Shown: positions 25,568 through 34,404 of the stretch, in pieces | Numbering within the stretch: the first letter of the stretch is position 1 | Layout of the letters: the number at the start of each line of letters is the position of its first letter | Source of the DNA: Coleofasciculus sp. LEGE 07092 | Lineage (GTDB): Bacteria; Cyanobacteriota; Cyanobacteriia; Cyanobacteriales; Coleofasciculaceae | Reading direction: 5' to 3' | NCBI RefSeq assembly: GCF_015207375.1 | Contig: NZ_JADEWY010000044.1 | Span: 1-44,816 of the forward strand | DNA length: 44,816 nucleotides | Position numbers and translations under genes: made by a program | The notes under the pieces: model-generated | Seen by the model: only the letters and a program-made list of their open reading frames with translations | What the model was told of the DNA's origin: nothing | Databases searched by the model: none

Positions 25568-26022
25568 ATGATTACTCTAACCATGCGCCCCTATGCGGGG
25601 GAAGCGGATTTAGAAGCGATCGCACACCTCATCAACACCTGTGAAGCCGTTGATCGCTTGGACTCAGGGACATCTGTCTCAGAACTACAGCGATCGCTTG
25701 ATGAACCATCAGTAGACAAAGCGCGTGGTCTTTGTCTGTGGGAAGATGCAGAGGGTCAGCTCATTGGCTTTGGTCGGTTGTGGATTGCTCCAACAGGCGA
25801 AGTTATTGACGGATTTCTGGGAATTCGCGTCCACGCGGCTTTCGCAAGATAGGACTGGGACGGGCAATGCTGCTATCTGGACTACAGCGTTTACAAGCGG
25901 CTGGTGTAGAAACAGCCAAGCTTGGTGTTGATGCTAAAAATCTGTCTGGTGCGCTGCGGTTATACGAATCCGTCGGTTTTAATACAACGAATACCCACAT
26001 TTCCTATATCAAGGACGTTTAG
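25568..26022 (+). pseudogene. GNAT N-acetyltransferase gene with single-base frameshift
   Basis: The first part starts at the ATG at 25568 and reads MITLTMRPYAGEADLEAIAHL through GFLGIRVHA, then hits TAG at 25850. From 25840 another frame continues the domain: FRKIGLGRAMLLSGLQRLQ, DAKNLSGALRLYESVGF, to a TAG at 26020-26022. The motif (R/Q)xxG(I/L)GxA of acetyl-CoA binding spans the join. So one base is missing around 25835-25840, either a true mutation or a sequencing error. The intact protein would be a ribosomal-protein or amine acetyltransferase of about 151 residues. Confidence 0.75.
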
Positions 26023-26099
26023 CTATCCGTCACAAGTGCTACTTGCTGTAGTGCTTAAGTGGAATGTCACTGACTGAACGACTAGAAGAGACAAGAGAG

Positions 26100-26132
26100 A
26101 TGGGGAGGATAAATTAAATCTATCTTCCCCAT
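26100..26132. terminator. Hairpin terminator between convergent genes
   Basis: A 12-bp stem, ATGGGGAGGATA (26100-26111) with TATCTTCCCCAT (26121-26132), one G-U pair and a 9-base loop, followed on the plus strand by TTTT. It serves the acetyltransferase gene and probably also the convergent DHOD-like gene. Confidence 0.6.
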
Positions 26133-26153
26133 TTTGAACTATGAACTCTAGAA

Positions 26154-27170
26154 TTATGGTGCAAATGCCATGAGTTCCGGTTTATAAGTCTGAATTGCCT
26201 TCATGTACTGCGCCCGTTCAAAGGCACTTTCATCGGGACAGTTAATCTGACTCATACTTCCCTGCATCTGTTTCACCGACTCGTACTCATGCTCCTCCAT
26301 CCAATGGCGCATTTCTTGCTCAACATCTTGCAAATGCCCAATTCCATGACGCAGTAGGACACTCACAATCTCCGTCACCTTGGCACCCGCCATCATCATC
26401 TTGATGACATCTTGCCCTTTCTGAACGCCACTGGTTGCGGCGAAGTCAACCGGGAGGCGACCATACAAAATAGCAATCCAGCGCATCGGTAAGCGCATGG
26501 CTTGCGGTGTACTCAGCAGTACATTGGGTGATACTTCCAGCGCTTCGATATCAATATCCGGCTGGTAGAATCGGTTAAACAGTACCAAACCGTTAGCACC
26601 AGAATCTGTTAACCGCTTCGCCATGTTTGCCATGTTGCTGAAAAACGGGCTGAGTTTCATAGCGACAGGAATCGTCACCTCAGATTTAACGGCTTGCAAG
26701 ATATCTAGATAAGTCTGTTCAACCTGTTCCCCCGTCATTGACATATCCGTGGGAATGCTGTATATATTCAACTCCAGCGCATCCGCCCCCGCCTGCTGGA
26801 TTTCCTGGGCATAGTGCGTCCATCCCCCTAAAGTTGAGCCGTTGAGACTGGCGATAATGGGAATACCTACCGTTTCCTTTGCCTTATGGATATGGTTCAG
26901 ATATTCTTCAGCCCCGACATGAAAGACTTCAGGTTCTGGAAAATAGCTAAGGGCTTCGGCGAAACTTTCTGTCCCGTATTCTAAGTGATGGTGTAGCTCC
27001 AGCTTTTCCTGCCGCAGTTGCTCCTCAAATAAGGAATGCAGCACTACAGCCGAAGCACCCGCATCCTCCATCCGCTTGATGTTGTCGATATCTTCAGTCA
27101 AGGGTGCAGCCGCGCCTACTACCAGGGGCGATCGCAATTCTAACCCCATGTAAGTCGTTGTCAGATCCAT
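26154..27170 (-). CDS. Dihydroorotate dehydrogenase-like FMN protein
   Basis: 338 residues. TIM-barrel flavoprotein of the DHOD family. Visible elements: MDLTTTYMGLELRSPLVVGAAAPL at the N-terminus, GIPIIASLNG for FMN binding, ADALELNIYSIP and IPVAMKLSPFFSNM with the Lys that contacts flavin and substrate, and FNRFYQPDID. The usual Cys/Ser catalytic base of dihydroorotate oxidation is not clear, and pyrD is normally separate, so this is best called DHOD-like. It lies 121 bp downstream of nifJ on the same strand, an association I recall as common in cyanobacteria. A role in a ferredoxin- or NAD(P)-linked fermentative step is likely but unproved. Confidence 0.9.
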   Translation of the reverse strand: MDLTTTYMGLELRSPLVVGAAAPLTEDIDNIKRMEDAGASAVVLHSLFEEQLRQEKLELHHHLEYGTESFAEALSYFPEPEVFHVGAEEYLNHIHKAKETVGIPIIASLNGSTLGGWTHYAQEIQQAGADALELNIYSIPTDMSMTGEQVEQTYLDILQAVKSEVTIPVAMKLSPFFSNMANMAKRLTDSGANGLVLFNRFYQPDIDIEALEVSPNVLLSTPQAMRLPMRWIAILYGRLPVDFAATSGVQKGQDVIKMMMAGAKVTEIVSVLLRHGIGHLQDVEQEMRHWMEEHEYESVKQMQGSMSQINCPDESAFERAQYMKAIQTYKPELMAFAP

Positions 27171-27269
27171 CTTTTTTAACCTCTCAACTTACTGTTAGCA
27201 ATCTGTAGGAAACCTTGGTTAGGAAGTAGAAAGTAGTCAGGGGAAATAGAAAATCTTCCCCTACTTCCT

Positions 27270-27290
27270 ATTCCCTACTCCCTACTCCCC
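27270..27290. repeat. Heptamer STRR (ATTCCCT/ACTCCCT/ACTCCCC)
   Basis: Three heptamers adjoining the 3' end of nifJ, with looser copies (CTTCCTATT) before them. Same pyrimidine-rich family as the other arrays in the window. Confidence 0.65.
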
Positions 27291-27291
27291 C

Positions 27292-30200
27292 CTAAGTACT
27301 CGCCGTTTCCTTAACCTCCCCACCCGCAGGGGTAGACTTACCATTACCATGACCGTTGCGAGTGTCCAACTGACGGGCTGCCAGATATTGGTACATTTGC
27401 CAACGAGTATTTACATCTTGTTGGGCGGCTTCGAGTAAGTGTTTAGCATCCTCTGGCTTCGTTTTGGTCAACATTTTGAAGCGATTCTCCTTGTACATCG
27501 ATTGTTCCACGGAGAATTTGGGACTACGCATATCCAGTTGCAAAGGATTCTTCGCTTCTTTCACCAACTCTGGATTATACCGATACAGCAGCCAGCGTCC
27601 TGCATCCACCATTGCTTTCTGATGGGACATCGCCGTTGTCATATTAATCCCGTGGGCGATGCAGTGAGAATAGGCAATGATTAAGGATGGACTGTTGTAG
27701 GCTTCGGCTTCCAAGAACGCCTTCAGGGTATGTTCGTCCCGCGCACCCATTGCCACACTAGCCACGTAGACATTACCGTAGGTCATGGCAATTAAGCCCA
27801 AGTCTTTCTTCGGTGCAGGTTTGCCGCCAGCGGCAAATTTAGCAACAGCACCACGAGGGGTAGCCTTTGATGCTTGCCCGCCGGTGTTGGAATAAACCTC
27901 AGTATCCAGAACCAGGATATTGACATTGCGACCACCGGCAATCACATGATCTAAGCCACCGTAACCGATATCATACGCCCAACCGTCACCGCCGATAATC
28001 CAAACACTCTTCTTCACTAAATAATCTGCCAGACTCAGGAGTTGCTTGGCGTCGGGGGAATTAAGTCCTTGCAGTTTTTGCTTGAGTTCGGCAACCCGTT
28101 CCCGTTGTTCCCAAATGTCGGCTTCAGATTTTTGCTCGGCGTTGAGGATAGCACTGACTAAGTTATCGCCAATTTCACCCGCCAACTTCTGGAGTAACTC
28201 GCCAGCAAATTGAGTATGCTTGTCAATGGAAACCCGGAAGCCTAAACCAAATTCGGCGTTATCTTCAAACAAACTATTTGACCAAGCAGGTCCCCGTCCT
28301 TCAGCATTCTGCGCCCAAGGGGTAGTAGGCAGATTGCCGCCGTAGATCGAGGAACAACCTGTGGCATTAGCAACCACCATGCGATCGCCAAACAACTGGG
28401 TTGCTAACTTGAGATAAGGTGTCTCCCCACACCCCGCACAAGCCCCGGAGAACTCAAACAGCGGTTCCTGCCACTGTTGCTGCCGGATGCGGTCTAAGTT
28501 CAGCGAACGGCGATCGGGATTGGGGATACTTAAGAAGAAGTCCCAGTTTTCCCGTTCTTGCTCCCGCAGGGGTAGCTGAGATTCCATGTTAATGGCTTTC
28601 AGTTTAGGCTGAGACTTATTCTTCGCTGGGCATACATCTACACAGATACCGCAACCCGTACAGTCTTCAGCCGCGACTTGAATGGTAAATTTCTGTCCGG
28701 CAAACTCTTTATCTTTGGTATCCGTGGATTTAAAGTTAGCGGGTGCGCCGTCTAAAACCTGCGGATCGTAAGATTTTCCCCGGATCACTGCATGGGGGCA
28801 AACGATAACGCACTTGCCGCACTGTACGCAGACATCGGCGTCCCAAACCGGGATTTCCAGGGCAACATTGCGTTTTTCCCATTGAGTTGTGCCTGTGGGG
28901 AATGTGCCATCAACGGGCATAGCACTGACGGGTAGGTTATCACCACCACGGGCAATCATCTGACCTAAGACTTCTCGCACAAACGCTGGAGCCGTATCGG
29001 GAACAGGTGGTAGTAGTTCAGCAGTGCTGTCAACAGTATCTGGCACTTGAACTTCGTGCAGATTGGCTAGGGTATTGTCCACCGCTTCGATATTCATGCG
29101 GACAACTTCTGCCCCTTTCTTACCGTAAGTCTTTTCAATGGACTTCTTGATTTTGGCGATCGCTTCTTCTCGTGGTAAGACGTTAGCCAAAGCAAAGAAG
29201 CACACCTGCATCACCGTATTGATGCGCCGTCCCATGCCGCTGCTAGTCGCCACTTGATTGGCGTCAATGACGTAAAACTTGAGGTTCTTATTAATAATTT
29301 CTTGCTGTACGGGACGGGGTAGTCGGCTCCACACCTCATCAAGTCCGAAGGGGCTATTCAGTAGGAAAGTAGCACCGGGGGCAGCAGAACTCAGGACGTT
29401 TAATTTTTCTAGGAACAGCCACTGATGACAGGCGACAAAGTTGGCTTTGTCGATTAGGTAGGTGGAACGGATTGGCTCTGGACCGAAGCGCAGGTGAGAA
29501 ACGGTAACGGAACCGGATTTTTTGGAGTCGTAAACAAAGTAACCTTGGGCGTAGTTGTTGGTTTCTCCGCCAATAATCTTGATTGAGTTCTTGTTAGCAC
29601 CCACCGTGCCGTCTGAACCTAACCCATAGAACAAGCACCGCACCACGCTATCCGGTTCGGTGGAGAAATTGGCATCGAAGGGTAAGCTGGTGTGGGTGAG
29701 GTCGTCGTTAATACCGATAGTAAAGTGGTTTTTCGGTTTTTCCGCAGCAAGGTTATCAAAGATGCCCTTGATCATCGCTGGCGTGAATTCCTTGGAGGAT
29801 AAGCCGTAGCGTCCGCCGACCACTTTGGGCATTGGGGCTGACCATTCTTCATAAAGGGCGGTAACTACATCCAGATACAGGGGTTCGCCACCGGCACCGG
29901 GTTCTTTTGTGCGATCGAGAACGGCGATACTCTGGGTTGTGGTGGGTAAAGTGGCAACTAACCGTTTTATATCAAAGGGGCGATAGAGCCGGACTTTGAC
30001 AACTCCTACTTTTTCACCTTGGCTGACTAAATAGTCTACGGTTTCGTGAACGGTTTCGCAGCCGGAACCCATCAGTATGACAACTCGTTCGGCATCGGTT
30101 GCACCGTGATATTCAAAGAGCTGATATTGTCGTCCCGTCAGTTCGGCGAACTTGTCCATGGAGGTTTGGACAATATCGGGACAGACGTTGTAGTAAGGAT

Positions 30201-30900
30201 TAACTGTTTCCCTGGCTTGGAAGTAAACGTCGGGGTTTTGTGCTGTACCCCGCAACACTGGATGGTCGGGGGATAAGCCCCGAGTCCGGTGCGCCATTAC
30301 CAAATCATCATTGATCAGAGTTCGCAGGTCATCCTCCGTCAGCAATTCGATTTTCTGAATTTCGTGGGAGGTGCGGAAGCCGTCGAAGAAATGGATGAAG
30401 GGAACTCGCGTTTCTAGGGTTGCCCCTTGAGCGATTAGGGCGAAATCGTGGGCTTCTTGTACTGACGCTGATGCGAGTAGGGCAAAACCCGTGGCGCGGC
30501 ACGCCATTACGTCTTGGTGGTCGCCGAAGATGGACAGGGCTTGGGCAGCAAGGGATCGCGCGGCAACATGAATGACGGCTGAGGTCATTTCCCCAGCAAC
30601 TTTGTACAGGTTGGGGATCATCAGCAACAATCCCTGAGATGCTGTGAAGGTGGTGGTTATAGAGCCTGCTTGCAAGGCACCGTGTACTGCACCTGCCGCC
30701 CCTGCTTCGCTTTGCATCTCGACAACTGCAGGAATAGTTCCCCAGAGGTTGGGTTTACCTTCCGATGACCAAGCATCTGCCCACTCACCCATGGGTGAAG
30801 CGGGTGTAATCGGATAGATAGCAATCACTTCATTGAGTGGATAGGCAACGCGGGCAACTGCCTCGTTACCGTCTAAGGTGGCAATAGTTCTCTTACTCAT
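27292..30900 (-). CDS. nifJ: Pyruvate:ferredoxin (flavodoxin) oxidoreductase
   Basis: 1202 residues, full length for the single-chain enzyme. Oxidatively decarboxylates pyruvate to acetyl-CoA, CO2 and reduced ferredoxin or flavodoxin in the cytoplasm. The N-terminal domain has YPITPASPMGEWAD (pyrimidine binding); two 4Fe-4S ferredoxin motifs lie near residues 690 (CVQCGKCVIVCPHA) and 745 (CTGCGICVDVCPAK). The third cluster is in GACAGCGETPYLKL. Thiamine diphosphate binding is GGDGWAYDIGYGG with the NTGGQASKATP turn. The enzyme supports fermentation and low-potential reduction, in some cyanobacteria nitrogenase. No nif genes are in the window, so nitrogen fixation cannot be inferred. A DHOD-like gene follows 121 bp downstream on the same strand. 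Confidence 0.97.
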   Translation of the reverse strand: MSKRTIATLDGNEAVARVAYPLNEVIAIYPITPASPMGEWADAWSSEGKPNLWGTIPAVVEMQSEAGAAGAVHGALQAGSITTTFTASQGLLLMIPNLYKVAGEMTSAVIHVAARSLAAQALSIFGDHQDVMACRATGFALLASASVQEAHDFALIAQGATLETRVPFIHFFDGFRTSHEIQKIELLTEDDLRTLINDDLVMAHRTRGLSPDHPVLRGTAQNPDVYFQARETVNPYYNVCPDIVQTSMDKFAELTGRQYQLFEYHGATDAERVVILMGSGCETVHETVDYLVSQGEKVGVVKVRLYRPFDIKRLVATLPTTTQSIAVLDRTKEPGAGGEPLYLDVVTALYEEWSAPMPKVVGGRYGLSSKEFTPAMIKGIFDNLAAEKPKNHFTIGINDDLTHTSLPFDANFSTEPDSVVRCLFYGLGSDGTVGANKNSIKIIGGETNNYAQGYFVYDSKKSGSVTVSHLRFGPEPIRSTYLIDKANFVACHQWLFLEKLNVLSSAAPGATFLLNSPFGLDEVWSRLPRPVQQEIINKNLKFYVIDANQVATSSGMGRRINTVMQVCFFALANVLPREEAIAKIKKSIEKTYGKKGAEVVRMNIEAVDNTLANLHEVQVPDTVDSTAELLPPVPDTAPAFVREVLGQMIARGGDNLPVSAMPVDGTFPTGTTQWEKRNVALEIPVWDADVCVQCGKCVIVCPHAVIRGKSYDPQVLDGAPANFKSTDTKDKEFAGQKFTIQVAAEDCTGCGICVDVCPAKNKSQPKLKAINMESQLPLREQERENWDFFLSIPNPDRRSLNLDRIRQQQWQEPLFEFSGACAGCGETPYLKLATQLFGDRMVVANATGCSSIYGGNLPTTPWAQNAEGRGPAWSNSLFEDNAEFGLGFRVSIDKHTQFAGELLQKLAGEIGDNLVSAILNAEQKSEADIWEQRERVAELKQKLQGLNSPDAKQLLSLADYLVKKSVWIIGGDGWAYDIGYGGLDHVIAGGRNVNILVLDTEVYSNTGGQASKATPRGAVAKFAAGGKPAPKKDLGLIAMTYGNVYVASVAMGARDEHTLKAFLEAEAYNSPSLIIAYSHCIAHGINMTTAMSHQKAMVDAGRWLLYRYNPELVKEAKNPLQLDMRSPKFSVEQSMYKENRFKMLTKTKPEDAKHLLEAAQQDVNTRWQMYQYLAARQLDTRNGHGNGKSTPAGGEVKETAST

Positions 30901-31702
30901 AGTCTCGAACCTTTATCAGTCGCTAGGTAATACTTTTTCTGGCTCAAAATTGTGAATGCGGGAAATATTTCCTCTTTCCCCATACAAAACTACAAAAAAT
31001 CGAGATTAGACTGCAAGAAATGCTGAAGGATAAAACCTCTTTTAACAACTTCTATGTTGTTTTGCTTAGAGTTATAAGGTATAGAGAAGAGGAGCAATGA
31101 CCTCCGATATGAATAGATAAGAGTTGATTCAGGGAAGTTGAACCGTTTATGAAGGTTCTGCCTTTATTCCTCTATTATCTAACAAAATTTTATCGATTGA
31201 GATGGTCTAATTTTTTTCTTAAACTTCCGGTTTTTTTTACAAATTAAATGGTCTAATTCCTGGGAAATAGTTGTATTGGTTTTTACACCTAACCTAGGAT
31301 AATTTTTAAATAAATTATTAGTTGGCATTAATTAAGAAATATTAGGTTTTGTAAATCTAGAGAGTTGAGCGTCTGAACGTTTAGATCAGCTAACGGATTC
31401 ATTAATTTTCTTGAAGTTAATTTGGGTTACTCGGTAGAGGTTGAGTATTTATACTTAATTGTCTCCAGTTTGGTGAGTGCTTCCTAATATTTTTTGATAC
31501 TACAGATTGAAGTTCGAAATGTATGTTTTAACAGCATCCGTGTAGGTTTTGTCAGGATTTGTTAATTTATCCCGTGTAATTAAGCGAAATCGCTCTCATT
31601 TTGTAAAAATAAATACAGAAGTCATTTTAATCGCTTCTCCTTAGTGCGGCTGAGGGGAAGTGCTTTTCACTAGTTTTGATGGATTTGAGACGGAGAACGA
31701 GT
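30901..31702. other. Long AT-rich intergenic region upstream of nifJ; no gene seen
   Basis: 802 bp between divergent nifJ and the small frameshifted gene. Very AT-rich with homopolymer runs, an AACAAC/GTTGTT hairpin near 31050 and a GAACC/GGTTC hairpin near 31145. ATGGTCTAAT occurs twice about 45 bp apart. I could not see a clear NtcA (GTA-N8-TAC) site. Promoters for both genes must lie here. Confidence 0.55.
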
Positions 31703-31952
31703 ATGTCCCTTCAAACAACCCCTTCAGTGTGTCTACCAGCACCCGCCCTAGAAAAGGCGATCGCTTCAGGCTGGAACCCAGTTTGCCACATCACTTACAA
31801 CCGTGATGCTTGGGTCAAATTGATCCAGTCTCTCAGCGAATATGCATTTGACGAAGCCAAGTTGCTTTGTCAGGTGTCCCCAAACACCTGGCAAAGCTTG
31901 GGTGCCAGATCATGGTGAGGTTGTTCTCGATAGAAGCCATTTCTATTGTTGA
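31703..31952 (+). pseudogene. Small conserved cyanobacterial-type protein gene with +1 frameshift
   Basis: Starts at the ATG at 31703, with GGAG 7 bases upstream (MSLQTTPSVCLPAPAL). It reads ITYNRDAWVKLIQSLSEYAFDEAKLLCQ up to NTW, then one extra A in the AAA at 31893-31895 moves the frame. After it, AWVPDHGEVVLDRSHFYC ends at TGA 31950-31952. Without the extra A the protein would be about 82 residues and resembles a short conserved family that I recall in filamentous cyanobacteria (ending VAWIPDYGEAxL). Either a true decay or a homopolymer error. Confidence 0.65.
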
Positions 31953-31963
31953 TCGAGGGAATG

Positions 31964-32032
31964 GGTTCCCGATGGGAGATCGTAAGCCAAACCAAGAATG
32001 CATTGTTTATTCCTTGGCTTATCTCGGGAACC
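31964..32032. other. Compound stem-loop between two small genes
   Basis: Outer arms GGTTCCCG (31964-31971) and CGGGAACC (32025-32032), and inner arms TAAGCCAA (31983-31990) and TTGGCTTA (32014-32021), both perfect, enclosing a 23-base loop. Lies between 31952 and 32069. Could be a terminator lacking a U-tract, an RNA processing site, or a regulatory leader of the next gene. Confidence 0.55.
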
Positions 32033-32068
32033 TGGCAAAAGTTGTAGGTATCAGATTGATTGAGTGCT

Positions 32069-32305
32069 ATGAACACCGAATTAGCTATTGATTGGGATGA
32101 AATGTTTGAGTATCTACCGGGGACGACTGTAGAACTCAAAAACCAGCCAGGGGTTTTGCATCAAATTGATTGCTATGAACCCATGATGGTTCCTCCTATT
32201 TGGTTAGCAAACGATCCGCGCCCCCGCTATCCTCATGAGTTACAGATTGTGTCACGTCAGGCAGTATCGGTCTGTTCCTTGGAGCAGGAACCCGTTTCGG
32301 TGTAA
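32069..32305 (+). CDS. Small hypothetical protein (78 aa)
   Basis: 78 residues from the ATG at 32069 (MNTELAIDWDEMFEYLPG). A TTG three codons earlier is possible. The sequence TVELKNQPGVLHQIDCYEPMMVPPIWLANDPRPRYPHELQIVSRQ has the regular character of a conserved protein; it lacks a signal peptide and membrane helices. I do not recognise a characterised family. It follows the frameshifted small gene by 116 bp, across a strong stem-loop, so the two may be a pair. Confidence 0.6.
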   Translation: MNTELAIDWDEMFEYLPGTTVELKNQPGVLHQIDCYEPMMVPPIWLANDPRPRYPHELQIVSRQAVSVCSLEQEPVSV

Positions 32306-32805
32306 GCGTTTCTGACTACCTACCATCTCTACACCAACTCAAGTTATACCCAATGGGTTTGAATTTGGCACATATTCTCTCTTGCTCCCCCCTTGTTAAG
32401 GGGGGCTGGGGGGGTTCCAGATGTGCCATTGGAAAAGCCAATTGGTATTAACTGACATCTTGCACCTTTGTCGATAAGCCCGAAAATCAGCCCGGAGTTC
32501 TCCGTCTTCCCCACTCCCTAAGGTAACTTTCGATAGTCCTCTAGTGGAAAGGGAGTAGGAGGGATGGGGAGGAGTCATTTAGAGATTTTGCCAAAACTAC
32601 TAATGCAAACTATTCTCAAAAAGCTTGGGAAGCTGGTATGCTGGTTAACAGTCAATTGTTGACGATTATTCTCAAGAATTTTGTTACTGCCAGAGTTCTG
32701 GTGGGCAGGTGGTGCTGGATTTATGAACTTCAGCTCCTAGCCTTCATTAGCTGGACTGGCTATTCACTGGTTGTTATCTATTGTTTTTTACAAAAGGTGA
32801 TTTGA
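32306..32805. other. Intergenic region with C6/G6 palindromic repeat; no gene
   Basis: 500 bp. The element at 32387-32414 (C6, TTGTTAA, G6, CTG, G6) belongs to the same family as the one inside the haemagglutinin gene. A short minus frame across 32396-32578 is made mainly of this and pyrimidine-rich repeats and is not credible. Confidence 0.55.
32387..32414. repeat. Palindromic C6/G6 dispersed repeat, second copy
   Basis: CCCCCC TTGTTAA GGGGGG CTG GGGGGG-type element, relative of 1213-1245. This copy is in non-coding DNA. Confidence 0.75.
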
Positions 32806-33546
32806 ATGCCAACTACACCGGATGTCCTTTGGTTAAATGTAAGCCCTAGCTTGCAGCGCTTCGATCAGCCCCTGATTCGTTACTTATCCCGACAAGTAGC
32901 GATCGCTCAATGGGACTATCAACAAAGCCAGGATGAGCCGAGTTCGGTGGATGTACCAGTAGTGTTACTGCATGACTACCTCAAATCCTGCGATCGCCCA
33001 ATTCACCTAATCGGTCACGGCACCGGAGGATTGGTGGGACTGTTGTATGCTCGTAAGTATCCAGAGCGAGTCAAATCCTTAACTCTATTAGCAGTAGGCG
33101 TTCATCCCGCCATTGACTGGCAAGCTCACTACTATGTTCAACTTCAGTTGCTGCGCTGTAGCCGCCAAATGGTTTTGACTCAAATGGTTTACAACTTATT
33201 TGGCGATCAGGATAGGTACGCGACTAGGGGTTTGATTAAAATTTTAGAGCAAGATTTAAAGCGCTCTCCCTCTCCTCACTCTTTATTTAAACGGGTATCC
33301 TTACCCCCTGGCGGAGTTCCAGTCCCGTTGATGGTGTGCGGTAGTCGAGATGATATAGTGGTAGATCCGAATGAACTGCAAGGATGGCTTCCTTGGTTTA
33401 AGGAGAGCGATCGCTTGTGGCAATGTATAGATGGTGGTCATTTCTTCCACAATTATCATCCCCAGTCTGTAGGAGAGCAGGTTTTCGACTTTTGGCAGTC
33501 TGTGGGTTCGCCGTCTGTTATGCCGTCATCCCTGGGGCGTTGTTGA
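32806..33546 (+). CDS. Alpha/beta-hydrolase-fold protein lacking the Ser nucleophile
   Basis: 246 residues, ATG preceded by AAAGGTGA. Alpha/beta-hydrolase layout: the nucleophile elbow is LIGHGTGGLVGLLYARKYPERV, where G-H-S-x-G has become GHGTGG, with Gly72 at the catalytic Ser position. The acid is probably Asp in GSRDDIVV (182-183) and the His is in DGGHFFHNYHP (His212). So the fold and two triad residues are kept but the nucleophile is not a Ser. It may be a non-catalytic binding protein, or Thr73 may substitute, or it may catalyse a cofactor-free reaction. No neighbour reveals the substrate. I had the impression of the same GHGT motif in homologues, which would mean it is not a random mutation; this needs an alignment. 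Confidence 0.85.
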   Translation: MPTTPDVLWLNVSPSLQRFDQPLIRYLSRQVAIAQWDYQQSQDEPSSVDVPVVLLHDYLKSCDRPIHLIGHGTGGLVGLLYARKYPERVKSLTLLAVGVHPAIDWQAHYYVQLQLLRCSRQMVLTQMVYNLFGDQDRYATRGLIKILEQDLKRSPSPHSLFKRVSLPPGGVPVPLMVCGSRDDIVVDPNELQGWLPWFKESDRLWQCIDGGHFFHNYHPQSVGEQVFDFWQSVGSPSVMPSSLGRC

Positions 33547-33621
33547 ATCCAAACCAGCTACGCGATTGAATCCTATGGGTCTATACAATAGAATATAAAA
33601 CTCCTTTGGAAGCGACTTCAA

Positions 33622-34185
33622 ATGGTACAAACCCCCTCTAAACTACTTACCTTAGACGACTTTCTGAAGCTACCCGAAACGAAACCTGCCAGTGAGTACA
33701 TTAAGGGTCAAATTATTCAGAAACCAATGCCTCAAGGAAAGCACAGCACAATTCAGACAGAACTGTCTACAGCTATCAATGCAGTAGTGAAGCCTCGAAA
33801 AATTGCACGGGCTTTCTCAGAACTGCGGTGTACATTTGGCGGACGGTCGATTGTACCTGATGTGTCTGTGTTTGTTTGGGATAGAATTCCTCGTGATGAG
33901 AAGGGCGAAATTGCTAACGTTTTCCCCTTTGCTCCGGATTGGATCATTGAAATTTTATCGCCTGATCAAAGCCAAATGAAAGTCACGAAAAAAATTATAC
34001 ACTCCTTGAACTATGAGACTCAAGCAGGTTGGTTGATTGATCCAGACGAGCAAACGGTGTTAGTTTATCTCCCGAAGCAGCAGCCGGAAATATTAGATGA
34101 ACCAGAACAGCAGCTTTCTGTGCCATCGTTTGCGAGTGAGCTACGGCTTACAGTAGAAGAATTGTTTGGTTGGTTGCTGGAGTAA
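33622..34185 (+). CDS. Uma2 family (DUF820) restriction-endonuclease-fold protein, second copy
   Basis: 187 residues. MVQTPSKLLTLDDFLKLPETKPASEYIKGQI, PMPQGKHSTIQ, ELRCTFGGRSIVPDVSVF and WIIEILSPDQSQ give the PD-(D/E)XK-like core. About half of the residues appear identical to the protein at 10261-10830, so the two are paralogues. Function is unknown in the family; the expansions in filamentous cyanobacteria suggest a link with mobile DNA or with a toxin-like role. It starts 75 bp after the alpha/beta-hydrolase-fold gene on the same strand and ends before a 219-bp spacer leading to the convergent porin gene. Confidence 0.88.
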   Translation: MVQTPSKLLTLDDFLKLPETKPASEYIKGQIIQKPMPQGKHSTIQTELSTAINAVVKPRKIARAFSELRCTFGGRSIVPDVSVFVWDRIPRDEKGEIANVFPFAPDWIIEILSPDQSQMKVTKKIIHSLNYETQAGWLIDPDEQTVLVYLPKQQPEILDEPEQQLSVPSFASELRLTVEELFGWLLE

Positions 34186-34404
34186 ATCCAATTCAATAAG
34201 GGTGTGTTACAGCAAACCTAAAGCACCTTAACCCGCCACAAATTAGTAGACAAAACTAGCTATTAGGGGGTAAAAAATGTGAATTGCAAGGACATGATAG
34301 GACACGCCACTAAGATAATTTGCTGAAAAAATAGCAACGAATGGCTTAACAGTGAAACTCACCGAAAAGCCATCCGTTACATCTGCTACCAAATCCGCTA
34401 CCAC

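Noticed and set aside
30901-31702. NtcA or other nitrogen-control site upstream of nifJ
   Set aside because: No convincing GTA-N8-TAC with a spaced -10 could be seen.
31867-32091. 74-codon plus frame overlapping the small genes
   Set aside because: Explained by the frameshifted gene and the stem-loop in another frame.
32396-32578. 60-codon minus frame
   Set aside because: Composed of the C6/G6 repeat and pyrimidine-rich sequence.
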